Positions 14,874 through 23,891 are shown, numbered from the stretch's first letter. The stretch: DNA of 47,771 nt from Clostridia bacterium (GCA_017532025.1 JAFXJX010000010.1:1-47771); one strand, 5' to 3'. The notes: generated by a model from the letters alone, not told the origin. A program made the numbers and translations.

Positions 14874-15743
14874 ATGCTTAACAATAAACAACTTGAATGG
14901 GTGGATTTTCGAAAGCGTTCTTCTTTGTTTGCGCCAAGGGCTGAGGACAAGCCTTTTGTTTCAAACCGTGTGGTAAAGATTCCTGTTTCTGCGATTGACA
15001 CTTCCCCTTTGCGAGCGAGAAAACGCTTTGATGAGGTTGCAATTCTGACGCTTGCAGACAGCATTCGCCGTCACGGTTTGCTACAACCGATTCTTGTGAA
15101 TCGTTCTGAGAAGGGTCTGCATGAAAAAACACACTATATTTGTGTTGTCGGGGAAAAACGCCTTCGTGCGTTTAAGATGCTCGGGCGGCAGGAGATTCCA
15201 TGTCTTGTGCTGTCTTCGCGCCTTGTCGCCTCGGATGCGCTTGCTTTGACCGAAAATCTTGTGCGAAGCGATCTTGATATGTTTGAATTGGGAACGGCGT
15301 TTGCTGAAATTGCAAATCAGTGTTCTCTGACGCAGGAGGAGCTTGCGACCTATTTATCGACATCTTCGCAGAATGTAGCGAACAAGATTCAATTGTTGTC
15401 TCTGGAACCTGAGGAACAAATGTTTGTCCTTGAAAACGGTTTAAGCGAGCGACACGCTCTTGCACTTTTGAGAATCAAGGATGTTGTGCTTAGAAAAAAG
15501 GTTGCCAAGCTGATCGCCGAGCGCCATTATACCGAAAAGCGTGCCGAAGAATACATAGACATCATTTTGTCTGATCTGCTTCCATTTTCTGAGATGGCTG
15601 ACAAAGATGATGACTTGGAATCGTTTGTCGGTAGTTTAAGCTGCAGCCTGAATCTGCTTCGAAAAAACGGTTTTGCAACGCAGTGCGAACGGTTTGATCA
15701 TGAGGATGAAATTCAATTCTTGATTCGTATTCCCAAAAAATAA
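14874..15743 (+). CDS. noc: Noc/ParB-family nucleoid occlusion protein
   Basis: 289-residue ParB-superfamily protein. The CTP-binding motif is G93-E-K-R-L-R98, followed by a central helix-turn-helix (about 152-200) and a C-terminal dimerisation region. Family knowledge: Noc binds dispersed sites, spreads with CTP and blocks division over the nucleoid. K171 and R193 at two specificity positions are Noc-like, but the usual Arg (ParB) or Gln (Noc) is Ser165 and a nearby conserved Arg is Gln173. TGGAGG-like sequence precedes the ATG. It directly precedes three parS sites and parA. The divergent recognition helix leaves open that it reads a different site. Confidence 0.8.
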   Translation: MLNNKQLEWVDFRKRSSLFAPRAEDKPFVSNRVVKIPVSAIDTSPLRARKRFDEVAILTLADSIRRHGLLQPILVNRSEKGLHEKTHYICVVGEKRLRAFKMLGRQEIPCLVLSSRLVASDALALTENLVRSDLDMFELGTAFAEIANQCSLTQEELATYLSTSSQNVANKIQLLSLEPEEQMFVLENGLSERHALALLRIKDVVLRKKVAKLIAERHYTEKRAEEYIDIILSDLLPFSEMADKDDDLESFVGSLSCSLNLLRKNGFATQCERFDHEDEIQFLIRIPKK

Positions 15744-15744
15744 T

Positions 15745-15760
15745 TGTTTCACGTGAAACG
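15745..15760 (+). promoter_or_regulatory. parS site 1
   Basis: TGTTTCACGTGAAACG matches the ParB-binding consensus TGTTTCACGTGAAACA at 15 of 16 positions; the 14-bp core GTTTCACGTGAAAC is perfect. Confidence 0.95.
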
Positions 15761-15779
15761 TTGATACACACAGGCATGA

Positions 15780-15795
15780 TGTTTCACGTGAAACG
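15780..15795 (+). promoter_or_regulatory. parS site 2
   Basis: TGTTTCACGTGAAACG, perfect 14-bp core, 35 bp from site 1 centre to centre. Confidence 0.95.
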
Positions 15796-15813
15796 TAGAA
15801 ACTATCCGTGAAG

Positions 15814-15829
15814 TGTTTCACGTGAAACA
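15814..15829 (+). promoter_or_regulatory. parS site 3
   Basis: TGTTTCACGTGAAACA, a full consensus match inside an 18-bp palindrome, 34 bp from site 2. Together the three sites form a compact ParB loading zone just upstream of the parAB promoter. Confidence 0.97.
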
Positions 15830-15878
15830 CTGCGGCTCAAAAAACAAATATCTTTTTCTTTTATTTTAAGTTAAACTA

Positions 15879-15907
15879 TTGACCTACGAGGGAGTTTGTG
15901 ATAAAAT
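15879..15907 (+). promoter_or_regulatory. parAB promoter
   Basis: TTGACC (15879-15884), 17-nt spacer, TAAAAT (15902-15907), 29 nt before the parA ATG. The parS cluster lies immediately upstream, so ParB spreading could affect its activity. Confidence 0.7.
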
Positions 15908-15935
15908 AAATGCAAACTGAAAAATGGAGGTAGAA

Positions 15936-16694
15936 ATGAGCAAAATAATTGCTTTTTCCAACCAGAAAGGCGGCATTGGTAAGACAACGAGCGCGGTAAA
16001 TATTGCCGCTTGCGTTGCTCACATGGGCAAAAAAGTGCTTCTTTGTGATCTTGATCCGCAGGGAAATGCCACAAGCGGCGTGGGTATTTCAAAGAAAACT
16101 GAAAATACAATCTATGAAGCGCTTGTCGGCCGTGTGGAACCGCAAGAAGCTATCATCAAAACCGAGTTTGACAATCTTTGGTGTATGCCGTCGAATATAT
16201 CGCTCGCGGGTGCTGAGTTTGAATTTGTTGACATTGAAAACAGGGAATTCCGTCTGAAAGGTGTTCTTGATGCTGTTCGCGATGAATTTGACTACATATT
16301 CATCGACTGTCCGCCGTCACTTGGCATTCTGACGCTGAATGCGTTGGCAACATCCAATGGCGTGATTGTACCGATGACTTGCGAATACTACGCGCTTGAA
16401 GGACTTTCGCAGCTGATGATTTCGATTCGTCAGACAAAAAAGTTTTATAACCCCTCACTTGAGATTACAGGACTCCTCGTGACCATGTACGACAGACGCT
16501 TAAATCTCACAAAACAGGTGCTTGAGCAACTTGAAAAGTATTATGGGGATAAAATCTTCAAGACCAAAGTGGTGCGTAATGTGCGATTGAGCGAAGCACC
16601 CAGCCACGGTATGCCGGTTATTTATTATGATGAGCATTCCAAAGGTGCATCGCTTTACAACGATCTTGCCAAAGAACTCTTAAAACGCATATAA
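15936..16694 (+). CDS. parA: chromosome-partitioning ATPase ParA (Soj)
   Basis: 252-residue MinD/ParA-type ATPase. The deviant Walker A motif K11-GGIGK-T17 carries the signature lysine, and D40 in CDLDPQGN is the Walker A-prime region. The family forms ATP-dependent nucleoid-bound dimers whose release is stimulated by ParB, and in Firmicutes also influences DnaA. The ATG at 15936 follows TGGAGGT by 5 nt; an in-frame ATG at 15924 overlaps the SD and is rejected. Followed after 49 nt by parB. Confidence 0.95.
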   Translation: MSKIIAFSNQKGGIGKTTSAVNIAACVAHMGKKVLLCDLDPQGNATSGVGISKKTENTIYEALVGRVEPQEAIIKTEFDNLWCMPSNISLAGAEFEFVDIENREFRLKGVLDAVRDEFDYIFIDCPPSLGILTLNALATSNGVIVPMTCEYYALEGLSQLMISIRQTKKFYNPSLEITGLLVTMYDRRLNLTKQVLEQLEKYYGDKIFKTKVVRNVRLSEAPSHGMPVIYYDEHSKGASLYNDLAKELLKRI

Positions 16695-16743
16695 GAGGGA
16701 AGTCGAAACTGCGACTTTATAAGATAAAGGAAAGGAAAACTCT

Positions 16744-17622
16744 ATGGCTATCGCAAACAGAGGGCTCGGCAAAGGTCTTGATTCGATCTTTTCCGAGAAC
16801 ACAGAAGAAGAAAAAGGCGGGGTCACCATGCTTCGTCTTGCCGATATTGAACCCAGAAAGGGACAGCCGAGAAAGGTGTTTGAACCCGAAGCACTCTCTC
16901 AGCTGGCAGATTCGATTTCGGCTAACGGCGTGATTCAGCCGATCATTGTCCGCAAAGCAAAAGGCGGCTTTTATGAAATTATCGCCGGTGAAAGACGCTG
17001 GCGCGCATCCAAAATGGCGGGATTGACCGAAGTACCGGTCGTCATTATGGATACCGATGACAGAAAAACAGCAGAGCTTTCGCTGATAGAAAACATTCAG
17101 CGTGAAAACCTGAACCCTGTGGAAGAAGCAAACGCCTATAAGATTTTGCTTCAGAATTTTGATCTGACACAGGAAACGCTTGCCAAGCGTGTGGGTAAGA
17201 GCCGCAGTGCCATTACCAACTCCATGCGTCTTTTGGAGCTTCCCGACGAAGTGCTCAAAATGCTGAGCGACGGCGAAATCAGCGCAGGTCACGCAAGAGC
17301 CATTCTCGGACTTGTGGATAAGAGCGAAACGGTGGACGTTGCCGAAACGGTAGAAGAGAAGGGGCTTTCGGTGAGAGCAACCGAGGAGCTTGTTCGCAAG
17401 GTCAACGCCGCCACCACAGCAAAACCCACTGCGGAGATTGTACGTGATGACGAAGGGGAAGTGAACTACCTTTCGGAGCTTGAAAAGGTGCTTCGCAATA
17501 AGTTTGGCAGAAAGGTTAAGATTTTCTGCGGTAAGAAAACCAAGAGAATTGAAATTGAATTCAGCGACGATAACGATCTGCAGGCGCTTTTGACTCAGAT
17601 CGGCGGAGACAATCTCCTGTAA
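16744..17622 (+). CDS. parB: chromosome-partitioning protein ParB (Spo0J)
   Basis: 292 residues. GERRWR (82-87) is the CTP/parS clamp motif, ENIQRENLNP (116-125) the conserved segment that follows, and the helix-turn-helix around 140-190 has R154 and G182, the ParB-type specificity residues expected for parS. A C-terminal dimerisation domain ends the protein. It loads at parS, slides as a clamp and recruits SMC. Cotranscribed with parA; AGGA lies 7 nt before the ATG. It matches the three parS sites 0.9-1 kb upstream. Confidence 0.95.
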   Translation: MAIANRGLGKGLDSIFSENTEEEKGGVTMLRLADIEPRKGQPRKVFEPEALSQLADSISANGVIQPIIVRKAKGGFYEIIAGERRWRASKMAGLTEVPVVIMDTDDRKTAELSLIENIQRENLNPVEEANAYKILLQNFDLTQETLAKRVGKSRSAITNSMRLLELPDEVLKMLSDGEISAGHARAILGLVDKSETVDVAETVEEKGLSVRATEELVRKVNAATTAKPTAEIVRDDEGEVNYLSELEKVLRNKFGRKVKIFCGKKTKRIEIEFSDDNDLQALLTQIGGDNLL

Positions 17623-17679
17623 TGTAAACTCTGATAACAAAATTGTTTTATATCATAACATAAAGAAAGAAGAAAAGCC

Positions 17680-18963
17680 ATGTTAGACATTAAGTATATC
17701 AAAGAAAACCCGAACGAAGTGATTGAACGCCTGAAGATAAAAGGCAAAGACGCAGAAGAAGATATTGCGCGCATTCTCACACTCGACGCTGACCGCAGAG
17801 CGTTGATCAGCGAAACCGAAAACTTGAAGGCACAGCAGAACAAGGAATCCAAGCTTGTTCCGCAGTACAAAAAAGAAGGCAAGGACGTCAAAGAGCTGTT
17901 TGCCAGAATGAAAGAAATGGGCGAAAAAGCAAAAGCAAACGATGAGAAGATCAAGGCTGTGGAAACCGAACTGCAGTCGATCATGCTCGGCCTTCCCAAT
18001 CTGCCCGACCGTGATCTCAAATCAGGCGGCAAGGAAAACAACGAACCCTTGCGCTATATCGGTGAGCCCCGTACCTTTGATTTTGAACCCAAAAACCACG
18101 TAGATCTTTGTACAAGCCTTGGTTTGATCGACTACGAGCGCGGTACAAAGCTGTCCGGCTCCGGCTTCTGGATCTATCGCGGTATGGGCGCAAGACTTGA
18201 ATGGGCACTGCTCAACTACTTCATCGACACGCACATTGCCGACGGCTATGAGCTCATCCTTCCGCCTCATATGCTGGAGTATGAATGCGGCGTGACGGCA
18301 GGTCAGTTCCCGAAGTTTGCCGACGAAGTGTACAAGATCGAAAACCCCACCGATAACAGAACCAGATATATGCTCCCCACCGCAGAAGCGGCACTTGCTT
18401 CGCTTTACCGCAACGAGATTCTTACCGAGGCTGATCTTCCCAAGAAGCTTGTGAGCTACACACCTTGCTTCAGAAGAGAAGCAGGCTCCTACCGCTCGGA
18501 TGAAAGAGGTATGGTAAGAGGACATCAGTTCAATAAGGTGGAAATGTTCCAGTTCACTTTGCCTGAAAAGAGTGACGAAGCGTTTGACGAGCTCGTAACC
18601 AAGGCGGAAAACCTTGTGAAGGGTCTTGGCTTCCACTTCCGCACCGTGAAGCTTGCGGCAGAGGACTGCTCGGCTTCGATGGCGAGAACCTACGACATTG
18701 AAATTCAGATTCCCTCGATGCAGGGCTATAAGGAAGTCAGCTCGGTTTCGAACGCGCGTGACTATCAGGCACGCCGCGGCATGATGCGTGTCAAGAGAGC
18801 AGACGGACACATTGAATATCTGCATACCTTGAACGGAAGCGGTCTTGCCACCAGCCGTATTCTGCCCGCTCTTGTGGAACAGAATCAGAACGCTGACGGC
18901 AGCGTAACCGTTCCCGAAGTGCTTCGCAAGTATATCGGTTGCGACGTACTCAAAAAAGACTAA
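17680..18963 (+). CDS. serS: seryl-tRNA synthetase
   Basis: 427-residue class II synthetase. The N-terminal coiled-coil tRNA arm spans about residues 25-105, the TAE serine-binding loop is at 234-236, motif 2 FRREAGSYRSD at 264-274, and motif 3 (GSGLATSRILPA) near the C-terminus. Length and motif spacing are normal. AGAAAGAAGAAA precedes the ATG. It lies 57 nt after parB, a common Firmicute arrangement (parA-parB-serS near the origin). No T-box is present in the short upstream gap, so expression probably comes from the parAB transcript. Confidence 0.97.
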   Translation: MLDIKYIKENPNEVIERLKIKGKDAEEDIARILTLDADRRALISETENLKAQQNKESKLVPQYKKEGKDVKELFARMKEMGEKAKANDEKIKAVETELQSIMLGLPNLPDRDLKSGGKENNEPLRYIGEPRTFDFEPKNHVDLCTSLGLIDYERGTKLSGSGFWIYRGMGARLEWALLNYFIDTHIADGYELILPPHMLEYECGVTAGQFPKFADEVYKIENPTDNRTRYMLPTAEAALASLYRNEILTEADLPKKLVSYTPCFRREAGSYRSDERGMVRGHQFNKVEMFQFTLPEKSDEAFDELVTKAENLVKGLGFHFRTVKLAAEDCSASMARTYDIEIQIPSMQGYKEVSSVSNARDYQARRGMMRVKRADGHIEYLHTLNGSGLATSRILPALVEQNQNADGSVTVPEVLRKYIGCDVLKKD

Positions 18964-18969
18964 GAAACC

Positions 18970-19419
18970 ATGATGTATTCCTTTCTTGCAATCGGAATTG
19001 ACATCGTGACCGTGCCGATGATTGTTTGGTCGGTGTATATCGGCATTGCCATCGGCGTTTTCATGGGTTATTATAACAAAGCCGTTCTCGGACGCGCTAT
19101 TCGTACTCTGCTTGAAAAAGAAGCATTTGGCGAGGAAAAAGCACTCACAGCCGAGGAACTTGGTTTTGCGAAAAACCGTATGATTCTACATTCGATTCGC
19201 CGCGGCGTGCTTGCACGCTTTGTGCATACAATCGAAGGGGAAGAGAAACGTTACTATCTGATTGAAGACGAGCGCCACCGCGCCGAGCTTCGTTATTCCA
19301 ACAAAGGAACCGACCTTTACGTGGTGATCATTTCGCTTGTGATCTTTTTGCTCGTGGCGTTTGTGTTGGAACGCTATTTGACCGATTGGATTTCGGCGGC
19401 AGGTGATATCATATCATGA
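18970..19419 (+). CDS. small membrane protein of unknown function
   Basis: 149 residues with hydrophobic helices at about 3-35 and 117-138 and a basic cytosolic middle (about 40-110). No family is recognised. It starts 6 nt after serS, and its last codon overlaps the next gene by 4 nt (ATGA), so it is translated together with the MORN-repeat protein and the two may act together at the membrane. Confidence 0.75.
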   Translation: MMYSFLAIGIDIVTVPMIVWSVYIGIAIGVFMGYYNKAVLGRAIRTLLEKEAFGEEKALTAEELGFAKNRMILHSIRRGVLARFVHTIEGEEKRYYLIEDERHRAELRYSNKGTDLYVVIISLVIFLLVAFVLERYLTDWISAAGDIIS

Positions 19420-20201
19420 AGAAAAAAGTATTTCTGCTCTCTGCCACGCTTGTGGCGGCGGGGATGGTTCTTTTGCTGATCTGCGTGATGCTTTTGCTCG
19501 GCTATCGCTTTTCATCATCCGACAGCGCACGCTACGGCAGTGTGTATTACTACGGTACAAGCGAGGTCGGTACGGTTTATACGCCCGACGGCAGCATGAC
19601 CTATTATCCCAAAAAGAATAAGCTTGTGTACGAAAACGGAGATATCTACGAGGGCGAGATCCGCAACTATCTGCCCAACGGCGTGGGTGTTTATACCTCT
19701 GTTTACGGGGAAGTGACCGACGGTGAATTCACCGACGGCATTGCCGACGGGTATTGCCGTGTGACGCTTGCCAGCGGAAACTGTTACGAGGGTATGATTG
19801 TGATGGGCGAGTGGACCGAAAACGGCAAGTTGACCCTTGTTTATGACGACGGAGAAGAAAATCCGCAGGGCGTTTTTGTGAACAGCTGTTTGGAGGGTGA
19901 GGTTACATATTCCTACCGAAGCGGGGCAAACTATGTAGGCGGTTACCAAAACGGTCTGCCTCACGGCGCGGGAAGCATGACTTATGCGTGCGGCGACAAG
20001 TATGAAGGCGAATTTTCATTTGGCGAGATCAGCGGCAGAGGAAAATATACCTTTGCCGATGAAAGCGTGTATGAAGGGCAGTTTGAAAAAGGACTGCCAA
20101 ACGGTGAGGGTACTTATACCTACACGGCGCTGAACGGAAAACGAGTCTCACTCAGCGGCACGTTTGTGGGCGGTGTGAGGATTGATCAGCCCGAAACTTA
20201 A
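19416..20201 (+). CDS. membrane-anchored MORN-repeat protein
   Basis: 261 residues. One N-terminal membrane helix (about 5-30) is followed by at least six MORN-type repeats (YEGEIRNYLPNGVGVYT, YEGEFSFGEISGRGKYT, YEGQFEKGLPNGEGTYT and more degenerate ones between). MORN repeats form extended beta-hairpin arrays that bind lipids or other proteins; no catalytic domain is present. The start codon overlaps the stop of the upstream membrane protein gene. The following glycosyltransferase frame continues in the same reading phase after its TAA. Confidence 0.8.
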   Translation: MKKKVFLLSATLVAAGMVLLLICVMLLLGYRFSSSDSARYGSVYYYGTSEVGTVYTPDGSMTYYPKKNKLVYENGDIYEGEIRNYLPNGVGVYTSVYGEVTDGEFTDGIADGYCRVTLASGNCYEGMIVMGEWTENGKLTLVYDDGEENPQGVFVNSCLEGEVTYSYRSGANYVGGYQNGLPHGAGSMTYACGDKYEGEFSFGEISGRGKYTFADESVYEGQFEKGLPNGEGTYTYTALNGKRVSLSGTFVGGVRIDQPET

Positions 20202-20222
20202 CCGCAGAAGGCGGTTGTTACC

Positions 20223-20417
20223 ATCAAAAACAAAAAGACAAATCCCTGTATTGTGTCTCTTAACAAAAAGGTCGCCGACCGCAAAGGGAAGCGGCCTTTC
20301 TCTGTATCCCGAGAAAAGCGTCCCTCGGTGCTTCTTCTCACAAACAGTTTTTCCACAGGCGGTGTGTAAACGCATATTCTTTCACTTGCCAAAGAACTCG
20401 CCGCGCGATCCTATTTT
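20223..20417 (+). pseudogene. N-terminal coding remnant of the glycosyltransferase, interrupted by TAA
   Basis: In the frame of the downstream ORF this stretch encodes a basic leader, then PSVLLLTNSFSTGGV, a stop (TAA at 20367-20369), then THILSLAKELAARSYF. That is the typical N-terminus of a GT4 glycosyltransferase (S-x-GG-x-x-x-H-x-x-x-LA-x-x-L). There is no ATG: an ATC at 20223, 8 nt after AAGGCGG and followed by AAAAACAAAAAG, looks like a start site with the third base changed. It is either a genuine nonsense mutation or a sequence error. Confidence 0.65.
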
Positions 20418-22610
20418 GTGGCGGTGGCGTCGGCGGGCGGCTCTCTTGAAAAAGAGCTTGAAAAGCTCGGTATTGTTCATATTTATTTGCCGCTTGATGC
20501 GCGCACGCCGTATCGCATTCTGCTCGCCTGCCGTCTTTTGAAAGAGGCAATGGCGGAATACCGTTTCGATATTCTGCACGCGCACTCCCGATTGTCGGCA
20601 TTTGTTGTTTCTCTTTTGCCGAAATATTTGCGGCGTAATTTTGTAACAACGGCGCATCTTGACTTCAAAGTCACGCCGCTTACCCGATTTTTTAGCCATT
20701 GGGGCGAAAAAACAATGGCGGTCAGCGAGGACATCCGCGCCTATCTTGTGCGCGAATATGGGCTTTCGTACCGCCAAATATCTCTCACAGTCAACGGCAT
20801 TGATACCGAGCGTTTTTTCAAAAAAGCAGACAAAGAAGGTCTTGTTGCCCTGAACAGGGAAGAGATGGCGCTCGACTCTGTCAAAAAAGAAAAGATCATT
20901 CTGCATATCAGCCGCATGGACAAAGACCGCGCGGCGGTGGCGTTTTTGCTTTGCGATTTGATGCCCAAATTAAAACAGCAGTATAATGCCAAATTGATTG
21001 TGGTGGGTGGCGGTGAGCTGTTGCCCGCGCTTGAAAAACGGGTGGCGGACGATGCGCTCCTTGGCGATGCGGTGACTTTGATTGGGGAAGCGGTGGACGT
21101 CACACCCTATCTTGCCATTGCCGACTTGTTTGTTGGCGTATCCCGTGCGGCGCTTGAAGCCATGGCCTGCGGGATTCCCACGATTCTGGCGGGCAACAGC
21201 GGATATTTCGGCATTTACCGAAGTGAGCGGCTTTGTGAGGCGGCGGCTACGAATTTTTGTTGCCGCGGTGGGGAAAAGCTGAACACCACCGCGCTTTGCC
21301 GTGACCTTGCTTTCTTGCTCGGCAGAGAGGAAAGCGAGCTTGACGCTCTTTCGTGCGAATGCCGCGAAACGGTATGTAAGCATTACTCACTCAACAAAAT
21401 GACAGACGATTATGAAGCTTTTTATGCTTCACTTCGCCAAAAACCCAAACACGCGCGAAACTTGATTCTCGGCTATCACGGCTTTGGCAATCTCGGTGAC
21501 GAATTGCTGCTTGACAATATGCTTGTGGGGATTCGGTCAATCGACCCTGAGGGCGGTACTTCTGTGATTTCCAAGAGTGCTGCGAAAACGGCACGTGAAT
21601 TTAACGTCAAAGCCATCAGCCGCAAAAATCCTGTCGGTATGCTGTGCGCGCTGATGTCTGCCCGTGTATTGTACGTGGGCGGCGGTACGCTTTTGCAAAA
21701 AGAAACCTCGCGCCGCTCGTATGATTACTACGCTTTTTGGATTACACTTGCCAAAATGCTTGGCAAACGGGTGGTGTACTATGCCAACGGTTTGGGTGAT
21801 TTTTCCAAAAAAGAGGAGCGCTCGCTGGCACGCTTGTTTTCGGGAAACTGCATCATCACCCTACGGGATGAAGAATCCTTTTCACTTGCCGAGCGGATTT
21901 GCGGCATGATGCCCGAGAAAAAAAGACCCTACGTTGCCCTGACGGCAGATAGCGCTTTATCGCTTGAGCCGCTTTCGAAACCTGAAGCCGACTGCTTGTT
22001 TGCAGCGCACGGCTTAAAAACAAATGCACCCTACTTTGTGCTTGCGCTTTCGGGTCAGAAACGAAACAAACGCGTGGAAAAAGTGCTGATTCAGGCAATG
22101 CTTGTGGCGCTTGAAAAAGGCTATGCTCCGATTTTTCTTCTGATGCAACCGAGTGTGGATCAATCGCTTGCAAAGTCACTTTCGGCAAGCGTTTTTACTC
22201 ACACGGGGAAGAAAGCTCCTATTGTTACACTGCCGCCGCGCGGCGCGCTTTCGCTGGTTGCGGGCGCTTCCTTTCTCATTACTTCGCGCTTTCACGCGCT
22301 GGTGTTTGGAGCAATGGGAAAAGTGCCGCTTTTTTGCTTGTCAAACAGCGAAAAATGCAGGCGTTTCTGCCACGAAACAGGGCTTGATGCCGCGCTGCTG
22401 TCCAAAAACAGTCAGGAAGAAACGCTGCTTTATACACTCCCTTTTTTGATAGAAAAACATCCCTGTTACCTTGCCGATCGTGAAGCGGTGGAAAGGCTGT
22501 CACAGCGTTCTCAAACCACCCCCGAGAAAATCCGAGAAGGGCTTGAGTATCTTGCCAAAAAACAAAAAAAGCCGCTTTTCCAACGGCTTGTAAACAAAGA
22601 TAACATTTGA
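20418..22610 (+). CDS. csaB: glycosyltransferase/CsaB-type polysaccharide pyruvyl transferase fusion (5' end disrupted)
   Basis: 730 codons open from a GTG that lacks a ribosome binding site. The first 340 or so residues are a GT4-like glycosyltransferase missing its first strand and loop; residues about 348-720 are a polysaccharide pyruvyl transferase beginning ILGYHGFGNLGDELLLDN, with GGGTLLQ and ITSRFHALVFGA motifs, as in CsaB. CsaB pyruvylates a cell-wall polymer that anchors S-layer-homology proteins. The coding signal continues upstream to about 20223 but is broken by TAA at 20367. The C-terminal domain is intact over more than 700 codons, so any inactivation is recent. Downstream ahcY follows after 42 nt. 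Confidence 0.75.
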   Translation: MAVASAGGSLEKELEKLGIVHIYLPLDARTPYRILLACRLLKEAMAEYRFDILHAHSRLSAFVVSLLPKYLRRNFVTTAHLDFKVTPLTRFFSHWGEKTMAVSEDIRAYLVREYGLSYRQISLTVNGIDTERFFKKADKEGLVALNREEMALDSVKKEKIILHISRMDKDRAAVAFLLCDLMPKLKQQYNAKLIVVGGGELLPALEKRVADDALLGDAVTLIGEAVDVTPYLAIADLFVGVSRAALEAMACGIPTILAGNSGYFGIYRSERLCEAAATNFCCRGGEKLNTTALCRDLAFLLGREESELDALSCECRETVCKHYSLNKMTDDYEAFYASLRQKPKHARNLILGYHGFGNLGDELLLDNMLVGIRSIDPEGGTSVISKSAAKTAREFNVKAISRKNPVGMLCALMSARVLYVGGGTLLQKETSRRSYDYYAFWITLAKMLGKRVVYYANGLGDFSKKEERSLARLFSGNCIITLRDEESFSLAERICGMMPEKKRPYVALTADSALSLEPLSKPEADCLFAAHGLKTNAPYFVLALSGQKRNKRVEKVLIQAMLVALEKGYAPIFLLMQPSVDQSLAKSLSASVFTHTGKKAPIVTLPPRGALSLVAGASFLITSRFHALVFGAMGKVPLFCLSNSEKCRRFCHETGLDAALLSKNSQEETLLYTLPFLIEKHPCYLADREAVERLSQRSQTTPEKIREGLEYLAKKQKKPLFQRLVNKDNI

Positions 22611-22652
22611 AAAAACAATCGAGAGATTTAAGATAAAGGAAGGTCAAAAACC

Positions 22653-23891
22653 ATGAGAATCAAAGACATTGCCCTTGCGCCTTCGGGTCGCGACAAGATC
22701 GAATGGGTGAAAAGCTATACACCTGTTCTTTCGATCATTGAAAAAGAATTCAAAGAGACCAAGCCTTTTGCAGGCAAAAAAATCACCATGTCGATTCACC
22801 TTGAAGCCAAAACTGCCTATCTTGCCGAAATTTTGAAGGCAGGCGGCGCGGAAGTTTCGATCACGGGATGCAATCCGCTTTCTACACAGGATGACGTGGC
22901 GGCGGCGCTTGCAGTGGCAGGCCTTGAAGTGAATGCCGTGCACGGTGCGACCATGAAGGAATACGAAGAAGACTTGATTGCCGCTTTGTCTGTTTGCCCC
23001 GATCTTATCATTGACGACGGCGGCGACCTCATCGGTCTTTTGCATTCCTCTTGCGCGGAATACGGCAAAAATCTGATCGGCGGCTGTGAAGAGACCACAA
23101 CGGGCATCCATCGCTTAAAAGCAAGAGAAGCGGCAGGCGCGCTGAAGTATCCCATGATGGATATCAACGACGCCGACTGCAAGCACCTCTTTGATAACCG
23201 CTACGGTACGGGTCAGTCTGTGTTTGACGCGATCATGCACGAGACCAATCTCATCGTGGCGGGCAAGCGTGTTGTGATTGCCGGCTACGGCTGGTGCGGT
23301 AAGGGCGCGGCAATGCGTGCCAAGGGTCTTGGTGCGATTGTATATGTCACCGAGATCGATCCCGTGAAGGCAATTGAAGCGGTGATGGACGGCTTTATCG
23401 TTCTGCCGATGGATCAGGCGGCAGAGGTGGGTGACCTCTTTATCACGCTGACAGGCTGTAAAGACGTCATCACCAAACAGCATCTTGAAAAAATGAAGGA
23501 CGGCGTGCTTCTTGCCAATGCCGGTCACTTTGACGTGGAGATCAACAAAAACGACCTCGAAGCGCTTGCCGTTTCGGTTTCCCAGCGCAAGCCTTGCGTG
23601 ACAGGTTATACCCTTGCTGACGGCAGAATTCTCAATCTGCTTGCCGAAGGCCGCCTTGTGAACCTTGCCGCCGGTAACGGACACCCCGCCGAAATCATGG
23701 ATATGTCCTTTGCGCTTCAAGCAAAGGGTCTTGAATACCTTGCCAAATACGGCAAAACGCTTGACAAAAAGGTGTATGACGTGCCGAGAGAGCTTGACAT
23801 CGAGGTGGCAACACTCAAAGCGCGCGCTTTGGGTGCAGAGCTTGATGTTCTGACTCCCGAGCAGGAAGCGTATCTTGCCGCCGCGGAATAA
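22653..23891 (+). CDS. ahcY: adenosylhomocysteinase
   Basis: 412-residue S-adenosylhomocysteine hydrolase-type protein that converts SAH to adenosine and homocysteine, recycling the product of methylation. The NAD-binding loop GYGWCGKG is in the middle of the protein, followed by TGCKDVI and LLANAGHFDVEI of the catalytic region; EETTTGIHRL and GQSVFDAI are family hallmarks. The length is at the short end (about 410-430), as for many archaeal and clostridial members. AAAGGAAGG lies upstream of the ATG. Last gene of the long plus-strand run that starts at parA. Confidence 0.93.
   Translation: MRIKDIALAPSGRDKIEWVKSYTPVLSIIEKEFKETKPFAGKKITMSIHLEAKTAYLAEILKAGGAEVSITGCNPLSTQDDVAAALAVAGLEVNAVHGATMKEYEEDLIAALSVCPDLIIDDGGDLIGLLHSSCAEYGKNLIGGCEETTTGIHRLKAREAAGALKYPMMDINDADCKHLFDNRYGTGQSVFDAIMHETNLIVAGKRVVIAGYGWCGKGAAMRAKGLGAIVYVTEIDPVKAIEAVMDGFIVLPMDQAAEVGDLFITLTGCKDVITKQHLEKMKDGVLLANAGHFDVEINKNDLEALAVSVSQRKPCVTGYTLADGRILNLLAEGRLVNLAAGNGHPAEIMDMSFALQAKGLEYLAKYGKTLDKKVYDVPRELDIEVATLKARALGAELDVLTPEQEAYLAAAE

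Noticed and set aside
20182..20541. 119-residue ORF over the start of the glycosyltransferase
   Set aside because: It is out of phase with the clear GT4 coding signal and Arg/Lys/Leu-rich; the real signal lies in the other frame, interrupted by TAA.
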